Source of the DNA: Carposina sasakii
Lineage: Eukaryota; Arthropoda; Insecta; Lepidoptera; Carposinidae
Reading direction: 5' to 3'
DNA length: 64,000 bases
NCBI GenBank assembly: GCA_014607495.2
Contig: CP053160.1
Coordinates: forward strand, 5,332,001-5,396,000
A model generated the notes under the pieces. It worked only from the letters and a program-made list of their open reading frames with translations, did no database searches and had not been told where the DNA came from. The number at the start of each line of letters is the position of its first letter. The first letter of the stretch is position 1. Both the position numbers and the translations under genes were made by a program. Below, in pieces: positions 12,578 to 25,535 of this stretch.

Positions 12578-15500
12578 TTAAGGCATCGGATGGAAGGTCA
12601 GCTCGGTCTGTGAGTGCGCGAAGAGCAGGTTGAGTTGTGAGTCTAAGCCGACGTTGAATATCTTCACCAACTTGGCAGCTGATTGGCCAAGATCTTTACG
12701 AACGAGCGCCACTCCTGAGACTTTCATCAGATGCACCTCAGAGTCGACAGAGCCGCCACCTGTAGTTGCCAGCTTCACGTGGCAAGTGACGTCCACGTGG
12801 ATATATTTCTCCACAGCTTGTCCGCGTTTTCCTGGCATATCCACATATACTGTCTTCTCTTCAACTTGTGGTAGGTCGGCACGGAAAACTGACGCCTCAC
12901 CAATGAGACCCTGAAATAAACAATAAGAAAATTGAGAAATGCTGATTGCATGTGTCTAGTTGGCATTTTGCCGAAACACAGATTCTATGAGCGTATTTAA
13001 AACTTGATGCAAAATTTATTGCTTATGCCAAGACTCGAACTCTGAATTTTACACTCCTATAACGTAAACAAGGAGGGTGTGTAATGTTTATGCATGAGCA
13101 TTACAGTCTAATGTTATCCTGGCTATCTGCCAGAACCGGCATCGTAGTAAATTGTCTTTTAAGCTTAGAGAAATTTGCTTTACTAGATAGATACTTACGC
13201 CATTTCCGGAGACTAAAAACTTCATTCCCGGCTGGATGGCGCGTGGCTCCATGCCAATGCCCTCCGGGTGTGAGTCAGACCAGAAGTAGTTTTCTGGAGC
13301 GTTGAGAGTATCTGGCTTGAAAGTAATGCGTTTGCCATAGCCCATTCCAATGGACTGTAGCATGAGACTGCGACCCTCGAAGAAGTGGCGACGACCACCA
13401 GCGGGACGAACGCGGTAATGGAAACCGGGGATCACACGCGGATCGATGTAGGTGCCTATAAAATTAAATTAACTTGAGCGTCTATGAACCATCAGAAGTA
13501 TACCTTAGAACTTATTATAGCCCACATATAGTTTATTATTGTTTATTCCAACTTACCGATTACAGGTAGTTCATATTTCTCGAGACCGACAACGCTGTAC
13601 TTGCAAGGAATGTCATTAATGTCGCTGCCATTAACGGTATATCTTCTAGAGGAGGACTCAATGCCGGGCCTTAGTTCGTAACCCTTCCTCAACTGTTTGA
13701 TTCCAATAGCAACATTGACAACTCTTGTCACAATAGCATTTCCTTTGCCTTTCTTAAGGAGTGCTACTCCGGTGACGGGCACGAACTTTGTAACATCATC
13801 ATTACCATACCACTCCACTTTACAGAGAGTATTGATTTTGACTTTCTTTTCAATTGAATCATCGTCTAATATCTTCTGCTCCAACTCTATTTGATTTTTC
13901 TGTAAACACAACTCCATATTAGTTTTGGCTCTTCGAGAAATCATAATTTCAATTATACTTATTTATAAAATTAGTTTAATATGACATCTCACCTGTTGCT
14001 GGACAACTTCCAAGATGCCTTGGGTTTCATTGTTGGCATCGTATATGGTGAATTTATCACCAATAGACACAGCCTCGATTTCAAACGCAAATCCTTCTGG
14101 TCTGGAGTCCGTCCAGAAGTAGTTGGTGTTATCATTCAAGGTCGACCCAAAAGGCTCAAACGTCAGGCGGCGAGCGAATCCACGGCCGATCGACAGCAGT
14201 GTCAAGGCTTTTTCTCCAAACAAGTATCTTGGCTTCACGGAGAGAGGTTGAGCATCGAGGGGCTGAAAAATTTAACATGTTATACTGCCTGCTCAGATAA
14301 GCTTCTAAAATAATTACAGAACCTTTCTATTTGAAAACAAATTCATTTACATATTTATATAAATACAACAGTGCTAAAATTTATTTAAAGTTATAATGGA
14401 TACAATTATTGTAATAATAGGTATTAAATGGACATTACGATTATGTAAAGGTAGGTAATTTTAGATTTCTTGAAACTATAAAAAATACTGATTTAATTTA
14501 TTTTAGTGATCATTGTTATGATTATTTCTTCAAATCAATTTGAAGGTAGAATAAATATAGAATATAGAATTATAGAACGTAATTAAAACATAAAAATTAT
14601 TACTAATGACTATGACAAATAAAGCGTGTCAAAATAATGAAACCCAAATATTGATATGAACATGATAAATTAATAATGGTAATAGGATATGAAAAAACAA
14701 TCATATTAAGACCACAAAGGAAGGACTTAAATAAATATGAAAAATTGGCATGAAGCCCTTATGAATGATACTTATGGTTTACCTATTGTTGACATAACAT
14801 GCTGCCGGCCAGTATGTCACATTCAATTTGTCGGGTCTCCGAGCTCTTGGAGTTTTTGTGAACGCCGCTCTGGGCGAAGGGTCTGAAAAACTTGACGATC
14901 CACATACCAACGCCTACACAACGCACACATAGGATAGAGAACCAAACAGTATTGAACGTTGAGGTTGGTCAACGAACACAGCTGCAACTATCCAAAACTA
15001 ACCCCGGAATACTAATCTGACCAATGATCTGGACCGCTGAAACTGGCTTGCACATGAATAGAATTGAGCTTGGAATTGTAAGTTTTCAATTAACTATGTT
15101 CAAACATTTTTTGTAAGATAACTATCATAATTTCTGATGATACTTAAATCAATTGTTACCTTTAACTCAGTGACGAGCTTTAACTACGTACCTATTTTGA
15201 AGTTAAGAAACAGAAAAATAAAAATGTTTAAATTAAATAGTGAAGATAATAATTCTGTTGTAGATTTTACAATATTTTTTCTATGTCTATAATCTACATG
15301 ATCATCTTACTTGATACTGTGCTTTACTAATAATATTTTAATTATTTTATCATTTAAGCATTCATCTCGTTGTAACTTCGGTTGTGATTACAAATTAATG
15401 ATCCTTGACGAACTTTCAATATCATTTTTAATAAAAAGGACTAAACTATTTGAGATCTCTAAACCAATGTTATTAAAAGAGAGATATCTTAAAGATTATC

Positions 15501-18500
15501 TTAAGATTATACTGGAAAATTCGTCAAGTTCATGAACAATTTTGAAAGATAAAAGAACTCACCATCCTTGTTTCTGAAAAGAGTATAACCTTGCAAAAAT
15601 GTTCGTGTAATAACCACAAATCCGAATTAATTATAACGAAAATATTCAATTACTTGTTTAAATTTTAAATAAATAAATTACAATTTATGGACATGTAATT
15701 TATTTACTTCTTACAAAAAACAGCACAATAAAATTAAATTTAGATTTCCAGTCAATTCTAAAATAGTTATTTTAATGCAAACAGTTCCTTTCGCAGTCCA
15801 GTACCAAAATTTTGCCCGAGAATAACATGGATCTTCGCAGTTTTCCTTTACATTTTTTTTTAAGGAAATTCTAAATGATGACACAGAAGCGTATCTTTCG
15901 ATTTCCATAAAGATATTTTTCTATGATAAAGCAACATTTATTTTGACGAGGAATAGTTGTTATGAATATAGGTATAGGTACTAATTGAAATATGGATGAT
16001 TGCATTTCCAAAATTAATCAGCGCCGCAATCATCAACACTTCTTTTATTCTCTTCATCAACTATTCCCGTCAGCTTGCGTTGTGATACAGAAAGTGTGAC
16101 TAAGGGTTTAAATTAATTTACTCATCTCACCTGCATTGGTCTAACTTTATATCTGAAGCCGGTTCTGACTCGAGGGTCGATGTACACTCCGATAACCGGC
16201 ATCTGGTGCGGTGCCAGTTGCGGCACGCGGTATACGGCGGGGACATCGCCAAGTTTACCGGCATCCAGTACAACCACCTTATCTTGCACTGCCTCGGACC
16301 AATATCCCTTAAAAGGAGTCTCGGCACGCTCCTGAAAATCATTAACCAGTCAATACATTTTATCACGAATATCCAGCTAAGGGTAGGTACAATGTAAGTA
16401 AAATGAATATGTAAAGTTAGAAAATTAACTCTGACTAATACGTTAATAATGTTTGTCACACGAATCACACTTACATCAATGTAATTCTCTAGAAAGTCAG
16501 TTCCTTCATCATCACTAACATATTCATTTAACTCTGAGCAAGATGCTTCCTCAAAGCTTTCTTCGTAACTAATGGAATAAATCATTTTGCTTATTTTATT
16601 ATTACTAATAAATAATTCAACCAGAGTCACGACCACTTGTGGGTATACTTCGCTGTTTCTAAATACAATAAGAGACATGATCATGTGATTCCTTGTTGGC
16701 AAACTTCTGACAATTCCCTTTGTGGGGTTATGCTATTTACTAGTGCCAAGAAAGTCGAGAAGTAAACTATCATTTACACCATAATATATCAGGTGACTGT
16801 AAATAGGTATGGCAAATTGCAAGATTAGCTTAACTATTTTGTTATTGCAACCTAATGCGCTATCTGCAATCAAAAATTCGCAGATACTCTAATAGATCAC
16901 TTTGGTCAATAACAGTTTACAATTGAACAAATTGACTTGTTGATGCGCTGTGCTTTGCAAAACGGTCCAAAGTCCAGCAGAATTCCTGACTATAAATAAA
17001 AATGCTTCCTCGCGCTATTTCTGACCTCCACACAAATCAACAGCATCTGTTTTCGCCCATACATTTTCAGCGGAAATACGGTTTCGGGTAACAGATAACG
17101 TGACAAACTTTATCGAAGGCTAAGAATGAATGGCGCTACAGAAGATATAGATAATATTCTATTGTATTTGATTAATTTTATTGACCTTACACTCTTGAAC
17201 GAGAAATCATCAAATGAAGCGCGACAACACACTGAAAGAAGACTACTAAGTTGCTAAGTAATTGGAAATCTCGAACATTTGCAATGGAATGCTAGCTAAC
17301 TTCCTATACCTAAAATTGTACAGTGAGTAATACTGAAATCTTATCAAGTCTATAATTTGTTTACGAATTGTCTAGACAGGGGGTCATACACGATGTCCAA
17401 TACGTAAGTACCTATTTATAGAGGTATGGCTGAATACAAAATTAATTAAATATGCACGAATCCATGACTTCCCATCAACTCATAGTTTATAGTAGGTATT
17501 CCTTATATAATTTGTAAGCATAATATTTTGGTTATACAAGATGCTATGTTGAATGATGTCGTTTCCTCCAATTGTCTTATCAAGTGTTTGGAGACATGTG
17601 TATCCAAATTGTGATATCTTCGTATACTTACATGGACTTCAAGTTCCGGGAATGCTTCTTCAGCATCACTCTCATACTCAGTTAATAATGGAAAACGCGA
17701 TTTAGGCTTCCTTTCAGGCACCTGTGTACAAATATCAATAATTAACAAATAGCCTAAATGCACCTAAGTAAGAAACTTGATAGAATATTGGAAAATTCTT
17801 AAAAGCCTTTCTTAAAATTAAGTGCTGACCCAAATGGATCAATACTAGTATCTTAAGAAAAATCATAAATCATTGATAAGAAATGAGGCTAATTAATATA
17901 TATGTAGATCTACATATCTATCAAGACGTCTCTGTCTGAAGGGTTTGATAACAATGTCCTTGATATACTTATAACATTCTACCTCAATATTTGTAAATAC
18001 CTACATAGTTTATAAATAACTTCCGGGACTATAAATATAAATCGGAAATATATAAAATCAATAAAAGGGTGGAAACTACAAGCGAAGGTTACTTTAAGTC
18101 TGTGTTATTTTCTGTTTAACTTTGAAATATTCTATAAATATATTAACTACTCAATGTAACTAAACTAAACGAAAGTAGTACGAGTATATTATGTTATATA
18201 AAGATTACAAAATAATTGAGTGAGCCAACGACGTACACATCTTGAAAGAATCATAAAGGTAGTTGTACAATGAGACAAAAGTTGTATAATATGACAAAGT
18301 CATTGAGAATTGATAAAGACAAAAAATCAAGAGATCAAAAAATCAAAAAATAAGTTTGCTTTTTTTTTTTTACAGCTGATAAAGTAGTGTAAAAGAAATT
18401 CATAGAATTTATAACATGTTATTTTACCTATTCACAGTCACACTAAGTATGACTAAATCCAATTTCTAAATAATAAGTAGATACAATTTATAATGCTTTC

Positions 18501-18770
18501 AACACTATCTGTATGTCTTTATCACATAAAAAATCTAGATGGAATGTTATTAGATCAAGTACCCGATAAAATATAGCCTAATTCAATTTATTTTGGGCCG
18601 AATGTGCAGCGTTAGTAAACCTTTACAAATATAATACTGACCTGAACAGGTGGAAGGTTTTCGACTAACTCCTCAGCATCAAGAGCAGTAGATGTGCCGG
18701 CCAGGCGAGCACGGGTTAGGTTCCACAACCTCTGCAGAGCCAGGGGCGTCTCCTCTGCTTGCAATTCCAT
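12578..18770 (-). CDS. Unrecognised protein of about 540 residues with two copies of one module
   Basis: Minus-strand exons: 18,642-18,770; 17,632-17,721; 16,131-16,331; 13,993-14,262; 13,557-13,899; 13,199-13,455; 12,578-12,910. All junctions have GT-AG signals and match in phase, and the frame ends in TAA at 12,578. No signal peptide or membrane segment is seen, so it is probably intracellular. The N-terminal 70 residues are charged and end in an acidic patch (EYESDAEEAFPELE). A module then occurs twice. Copy 1 has MPVIGVYIDPRV, GFRYKVRP, LTLLSIGRGFARRLTFEP and NYFWTDSRPEG. Copy 2 has LPVIGTYIDPRV, GFHYRVRP, LMLQSIGMGYGKRITFKP and NYFWSDSHPEG. Each is followed by a region with VTGVALLKKG or VSGVALVRKD. 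I do not recognise the family and assign no function. The gene itself is well supported. Confidence 0.85.
16475..16585 (-). CDS. Alternative first coding exon of the unrecognised two-module gene
   Basis: This 37-codon stretch starts at an ATG (MIYSISYEESFEEASC), runs through the acidic EYVSDDEGTDFLENYID and ends in phase 0 at a GTAAGTG donor. It splices in frame to the exon at 16,131-16,331. Its possible acceptors do not match the phase of the preceding exon at 17,632-17,721, while that exon joins 16,131-16,331 directly in phase. The simplest reading is an alternative promoter and first exon giving a 504-residue form. Its LNEYVSDDEG segment resembles LTEYESDAEE of the other N-terminus, suggesting exon duplication. 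An unseen linking exon is the alternative. Confidence 0.55.
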
Positions 18771-19905
18771 GGTTTGACTGGACATCATCTTACTTCAGGA
18801 GTTCTAGGGAAAGTATAAGCGTACCCTTAGAATTGCCTAATGGTGTGCTAGAGAGGTATTTTTCCAATAACGTATACGCAACTTCTCTGGTAGTTAATGT
18901 GTTATTCTTATTGTGCAGGATCTTTTAAATTATCTGATTTTGCAAGACTAGCTGTAGAAGGTTCAAAATATCATTAGCTTTAGCATTTGATTTGATAGAA
19001 GTCTTTGAAAATTTTATTACAACATTGTCAATTTCGTAAACCAATTTACCATGTATATTCTTAACGATGTCATCAATTACAATAGAAAGTCTCCTAATAA
19101 TCCTAATAGCTTAGATAGATACACTAGATAACTTAATCACCTAAACCAAAGGTGTGGCAGAAACCATATAGGTAGTCCAACAATAAGGTGTGGCATTGAA
19201 AACAGACTCAATAAATGGTGAAGGTCCAGCACTTTACTAAATAGATAGACATTTCTACTCTGACGTCACTCGCCCTTGTAATCGATTGTTTAACGAAACA
19301 ATATACCCATCTCGACAACTAAGCGATGGTGTAGGTACTCATTTTTAACAATCTTGGGAATTTAAATCGCTGTTGCATATTTATTTATAAGTCCGTATTA
19401 TAAAGTCACAGTAAGACATTTTATTTTTTTTGTAGTCCACGCGGACGGAGTCGCGGGCGTCCACTAGTATCTAAATATAATAATATCGAGACAAAAATAA
19501 GTAATTGTTTTGTAGAAATGCTACAAAATAATGGTATTAAAAAATACTCAGAAAGCGTTGTTTAACAGCTATATACGAAACCATTCAGTAATTTCATAAG
19601 ACATTAATAAAATTTCCACATACTCGTATTCGGTACGCCTCTATAGAATGATGTTTTTCCCTTGCTTCTTCTAATTTCTAAATTAGTCAGGCAGTGCTAG
19701 TCTCCATCCCAGTGCCAAGATTAATAAGAAAAATTATATCTTATTCCTCTATGCCTATATCTAAATTTAATGATAGACAGGATTCCGGTTCAGCAGTATG
19801 GATAAGCCTTTATACAAAAAGGTCATTGCCCACATGGACGAATACTGGTATTTGTTAGCATTATATTTATAAAATTATTAATAAAGAAAATGGAAAAAAT
19901 TCTTC

Positions 19906-19975
19906 ACCCGAGTGGGAATCGAACCCACGACCACTGCAAACCGTGCCAGCCGCTCTAACCACTGAGCTACCGGGT
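19906..19975 (-). repeat. tRNA-like sequence (tRNA pseudogene or SINE head)
   Basis: On the minus strand the sequence has an A-box (TAGCTCAGTGGT), a good D stem (GCTC/GAGC), a B-box with T arm (GTGGG TTCGATT CCCAC) and an acceptor stem pairing at six of seven positions. The anticodon stem does not pair, and the loop lacks the usual U33, so a working tRNA is unlikely. AT-rich sequence follows, as in a tRNA-derived SINE, but no second copy with the same head is in the window. Confidence 0.65.
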
Positions 19976-20140
19976 CAATTACTCGGATGACGAATTTTAC
20001 CATCTCTTTACTAAATTACATATTAGCAACGTTATTTTTCATCCCGATAACTATACACTAGCCAAATCTCGGCAAACAAAGCTGAATCCCTCAGCACAAT
20101 GTTTAAAGATGAAACGATCAACCATATCCTAACGGATTAT

Positions 20141-20513
20141 ACAGAATGATTTTTGGTCGTCAACGTTCCCGAAAACTACGGAATCTCCTCATCATCACTT
20201 GGAGGAAAATCCATGGAAGCCTATCTGGGAAGTGTCTGGTTTCCAAAATATTAGGGTCCAAAGTTCACTAAATAGACTGAGTTTTTCTGCATAAATGCAC
20301 ATTGACGCGTGTAGCAAAATTTTTCACGAGAAATAATTAATATCTGTCTATGAAAAAACTTGCATAATCACTGGAAACTGTAAATTTCGCCCAACCAAAA
20401 AAAATGTCAAAAAAATTTACATCGTTTCCCAGCATTTTTTTTGGCATAAACTTACTTTATTTGATGTATAGAATACGTACCCTTCGTTAAGGGTGGTAAC
20501 GAAAAAACACGAG
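20141..20513. mobile_element. TACAGGATG-ended non-autonomous DNA element, copy 1
   Basis: Begins ATTTTTGGTCGTCAACGTTC and ends GGGTGGTAACGAAAAAACA. The same sequence, in one or other orientation, occurs at 26,921-27,690, 32,035-32,330, 43,163-44,628 and 45,893-46,282. In better copies the outer ends are TACAGGATG and its reverse complement. No open frame is conserved, so it is a non-autonomous element of unassigned superfamily. Confidence 0.7.
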
Positions 20514-21569
20514 TCAAGATATTAAATTAGTCAAGATATATAATTATTTGCTTCTGATAACGTTAAAATCAATTGTGTTTTCATTTCTTTCGTAAGTATT
20601 TATTCAGCTGACTGATGGACTGGACGTCATGGAAAATTTATTATGAGTTTAACTTAACTGTAAGATGCGAGTCCAAAGTCCTTTATAGGCGTAGAAATAT
20701 CTATAAATATCTCAATGTTACAGTTTAGGGTCGGGTCGGTCTTTTATTTATTATTATTGATTGAACAAGTTTTTATACAAGGACAACGACGGATTGACAA
20801 AATGAGCAGGTCACGGAACTTCTATCACAAAAAAAGGGTCGGGTTTTGATTTTTGATAACATTCTTAAAGCTGTATTGATAACTCAAAATGAATGGTCTT
20901 GGATCTATTTATTGCAGTGCGTGTTCATTTTGAGTCTTGAGACTTGGAACTCAGCTGACTGTAGAAGGAATTCCGAATGGACGTGGATTTATGACCAAAG
21001 CATGGTCGTTAAAATGAGTCAAATTCGCTTGGAATGGATACATATTTTATTATATCATATCAAGAAGTTTTTCCTTTATATCGTGTAATTAACAGGATAT
21101 TTTAAATAAATGTCCTACTTTAACATAATATATTTACACTCACTATAATGTCCTACAATTTTGGCCCCTAATATCAGATTACCGTAATAGGTAGGTACCT
21201 ACTTAACAAATGTGCTATCGAAATCAACAAGTCATTAAAACTCATACACAACCTGTTAGATTTAATCATAGGATTTAATATAGAAAGTGAATTAGTACTT
21301 CCAGTCAACTAAGCGCCGAGAGAAAGCGACTGGCCGATGCATTCGACGGCCATTTGCCGTACCGCACTTACAACACTACCGTACCGTTACTCGCTGTCTC
21401 TGACTACGAAATATTTTCGAATATTCCAGAAGCAATTAAAAAATCTTAGTTTTTTATTGTTTGACACGCCTTCTCTTCTGGTATTTTCTCGTAAAGTTAT
21501 AGATATATCCGATTTAGTTTATTTTATACTTACCAAAAATTCTAAAAATTTTAATAGATATTCTGCAAA

Positions 21570-22204
21570 TTCTGGACAGGCGGATCCTCAAGGTCTACAA
21601 TACAAAAAAATCACAGGCAACAATTTTCACAGACGGGGCAACGAGCTCAAACGTACTGTAACACAACTGGAACACGACTGAGGGTTGCCGCAACTGCAAT
21701 GGTATTTTAAACTTGTGTGAAACGGTGCTCCCCAGGAGATTTATCAGCTCGCGGGAAAAGGACACCAACATCGCGAGCGACTAAGATGGATATATGGACA
21801 CGCACCGACCGCGTGCTCGCTAGACGTTTACCCACACATCGACAGAGACGCATGCGTCGAGCGAAGCAAAATCGAAGTCTACATCGAGGTCGACGTCACT
21901 CAGTAGCCTTTCAGGGTAAAGTTCATTACAGGATCTGTCAGGGTCAGCTGAGTGATCCCCACAGATGTGATCCCTTGCCCAACTATGTAGGTAAGTACTG
22001 ATCTGAAAACTATGAACAAACTGGCGTTGCTAGTTGTTTACCAATCAAGTCTATTCTGATCCCAAGTAATCCGAATAATGATGTTGAAGACACATTTACT
22101 ACAGATACTAGGAGTAAACGTCCATAAGGTCCCTTTACCGTTATTGACGATCCAAACATAAATGATAATGCAGAATTTGAGGTTAATGACTTACCAGGAA
22201 AATA
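21570..22204 (+). pseudogene. Coding-like patch with stops, unassigned
   Basis: Several segments read like protein but are separated by stops or frame changes. One frame gives GAPQEIYQLAGKGHQHRERL and YPHIDRDACVERSKIEVYIE. Another, from 22,029, gives ILIPSNPNNDVEDTFTTD, a TAA, then GPFTVIDDPNINDNAEFEV and a second stop. I cannot connect these by convincing splice sites, and I recognise no family. A decayed gene or transposon fragment is possible, and so is chance. Confidence 0.25.
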
Positions 22205-23826
22205 ACAAACCAGACGAGTTTCTATAACATTTTCTATTTTAAGTATTTAAAAATCGATAAATGTAGGTCAACTATACAGTTTGCAGAAAGTTAAAATTTT
22301 CGCTTGAAGTGACGAAAGATCACACCTATCTACTTACTTACTAATTTATTATGATGTGTACCAACCCTGGACTTTTAAGAAGATTCAGCTCAAGGGGCCA
22401 AACTCTGCTTACGTAGCTATATTAGCTGACGCAGCATACGAAAATATGCGATACACCGCCTCTACTCGTTCTCAAATCTAAAAATAGAAGACAAGGTAAT
22501 CGACACCAAATCGGAACCGGCAATTTTTAAACTTATATTTTCACCAATAATTAATGGCTAAAGGCTTAGGTAACATAAGTTTTAAGCTCCCACATTTTTA
22601 GTCGGCAAGCACTATTTATAACTCTTTTGGCACCTTTTGTATACACGTCATAATTATGCCGGAATTAGGAAGAGTACGTACTAGTGCAACATAAGACTTT
22701 CTTTGCTAAAGTAAGGACAGATAAGCTTCACGGTGTGTGGTGAGTCCATCCCACAAACGAGTCAAGTTGATTACGTTGCAACTATTTATAGAATATAATA
22801 GAATATTATTATTTCTACTACGTCATACAACAAGAGTGAAGAAAGATACTCCATAAAGTTAATCTACTAACTTTATGGGGTTTTACAACAGCTATAAAAA
22901 TCTCCAACAAACCAAAGTTGATAAAGCGAGTAATCAGATATAGTAACCTTGTAAATATTACACGTGAATCTGGTTTTCGGATTAATCCAGTTCGTTTTAC
23001 TTAAGATAGGTAAACACTGTTCACTAGCCCACCTCATGGTGCATATGCTAAAAAGCTGAACAGGACAATCGCACAAATGTGATAATAAATTCTTCACATG
23101 TCGTGTAGCGCTGCTTAAAATACTTTGTAAATTTTTCCTATACATTATAAGTCGAAGCGATACTTAAACAAGTAGGGGAGAAATTAATATAAAGTAGGTA
23201 TCTAAATAATGAATCAGCAATTAGATCGTTTACTGAACTTACTGAGTCACAAGCAGGCTGCTTGAAGCAGCAACACAACAACAAAAAGTACATAGGTACT
23301 TCTTATACTACATAAACACAAGATGAAATTTTACAAAAATATAATTTCCCAGAATTTCTGATAAATTGTTGCCAAAATTTGCCAAAGACTTTTATAAAGA
23401 CAAGCAAACAGTCGTATAGATAGTCAATAGAACGTGCACTCATAGATCTAAACAGAAGTCATCAATGTAAGTACTTAATGACTAATTTCCAGAATCAGTA
23501 CGTACATGGTAGGTTTCCGAACCTTATCTGTAATTAAATATCTGAGGATTTATTTAATGTCTGCTGTGGTTTCAGATAAGATATTGCAGTATGCCTCCAT
23601 GCTACTCGTATCTATATTGCCGTAGGCGTAGATAGGATAATCTGCCAAAACAAATATAGGATTAGCAAATACCGAGATGTTACACGTGCCCTAAAAGTCT
23701 CTTGGAACAATATTGAGATTAGGTATATTTAAACAGATATTATTTTGGGATTATGTGAAGATTATATAATTGTTTGTCTAACGGGTCTGTAGCTGAACGA
23801 CCGCGCAAATTGTGTAACATTGTTTG

Positions 23827-25010
23827 CTATTTTTCTATATCCTGTGCTGATGCTTCATTAGAAGCAGCTGCAAGTTTTCTTCCGTGCATGTCTTTAGAGT
23901 CGACATCAGGGGCATTCCGCAGGCGCTGGGATAGCAACTTGTCACTGATGGATGATTCACGACTGGTGCCGATAAGCTACTATACGTGGCTAAGTAAGAT
24001 CTCCATCGTGATCCTGCAGGCCTGGCTACCCTATTTTGAGAACATAGCCATGTGTAAATAGGTAAGTAGGTATATGTGTTTTCTGGTTGCCTTTGTCACA
24101 TAGGTTTAGATAATTGCCCACTAGTGGTGGTGGCCTACTTCGAAGTCTTCTAGTAGTAATCCATACAGTTATACCTATATCCTTTATTTTGTGTCGAATA
24201 GTGTCCAATATTGGCAGCATTGCACCACGATCCAGAATAGTAAGCAGCTGTGTCGTAATGTTTTAAAGATCTGTATTTCAATGTGCTTAAACGGGGAAAA
24301 ACATTTTTAGTCAACTATTCAGGTTGGACCGTGGATAACAAATTATCTGATTCGGTAGCATAAAAACATTGTATAGTAAATAGGCAGTCTGACAATAAGT
24401 TATGCTACTTACTTTACATAGAACCAGCAGAATACAGCCTTCCATGTCTATATGAGATTCAGACTAACTCTAAATAGGTACCTATATCAGTCAACCTATA
24501 ATGACGATACTCAAATACAAATCAATTTAGACCATTTTGCAGCAAGTGCACTGTACATGTAAATTGTACCAACTCTTACCAGAAAATCCGCTGCAAAACT
24601 TGGGAATATTTACGAATTTTAGATTTTGAGGATAATATCTACTCAATTATTATTTGACTATTCTTATTGAAATAGATGCAATATTTGAGCAGTGTTTGCT
24701 AAACAATGTCTTCGCAGAACTATGTGGTGTCGGATCTGTTGACACGGCGCGGGCGTTTGCGCCGGTAACACAATCTGTTATCCAGCGGTTAATGAGCTTA
24801 CAAACATTCCACTGGGCATGTTGTGATTCAACCGATCAGCTCGTTTAGAATGGACTGTATGTCTGTCGATGCCGTGCCGATGATCCTTGGAAAATAGATG
24901 ATCGTTTGTCACCAACAATTAGAGAGAAGCTATTTTCACGACATATGAATTCGTCTTACCCGGATGTCCTTCTGAGCAAGAATTTTCCAGTTTTATCGTT
25001 AAAAGATACA
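23827..25010 (-). other. Possible minus-strand exons, unassigned
   Basis: At 23,827-23,976, after a TAG acceptor, the minus strand encodes a 49-residue open stretch with LLSQRLRNAPDVDSKD and ASNEASAQDIEK before a stop. At 24,802-24,885 a stretch with an AAG acceptor and a GTAAGC donor joins it in phase 0. The same interval is also open in other frames, one of which yields INRWITDCVTGANARAV, so the frame is ambiguous. No family is recognised. This may be part of a real gene or transposon debris. Confidence 0.25.
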
Positions 25011-25535
25011 AATAACTAGAGTTATTCGTACTTTTGTCAAAGTATGATAACAACGTATTCATTTACTATTTTTCTTTTGATTACATTATCTTCTACTACG
25101 CTTTATCATACATATCTTACATAAGATTGGTATAAATGGATTACTTAATCGATTTGTAGAGTTTTCATGTGGTAGCTGTGGGCTATGTGATCCAGACATT
25201 ATGTTTATTGCCTTGCCCTTTATTTACCTTAAAGAATCAAGGAAAGACGATAAAATAAGTGTGTCGCTTTTCTAGTGCCCTATACATTAAGTCCTCGATC
25301 AGGATCCACAAACGAGAAAGATCGAGCCAAGCCAGAGCTAAATATACTTTGAAAGACCTTGGTTAGTGCATCTTTCGTCTGAGAGATGTTTTGCAAGGAA
25401 AGATTTTGATACTTACGTGAAAATAAATAAACATACATCCATAATATAAAAACGTGACTGTGTTTTCGCTTGCCACGTTAGTCCTGCGTGTTCGGATAGA
25501 CCCACGCTACAAACCAAACTCGAAGGGCAAATATA

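Noticed and set aside
13981..14313. 110-codon plus-strand open frame
   Set aside because: Shadow of the minus-strand exon 13,993-14,262 of the two-module gene.
19906..19975. Functional tRNA gene
   Set aside because: The D and T arms are good, but the anticodon stem does not pair and the loop is not canonical, so I list it only as tRNA-like.
21717..22001. 94-codon arginine-rich plus-strand frame
   Set aside because: Composition is dominated by R, T and S from CG-rich sequence; a competing frame in the same place looks more protein-like. No family match.
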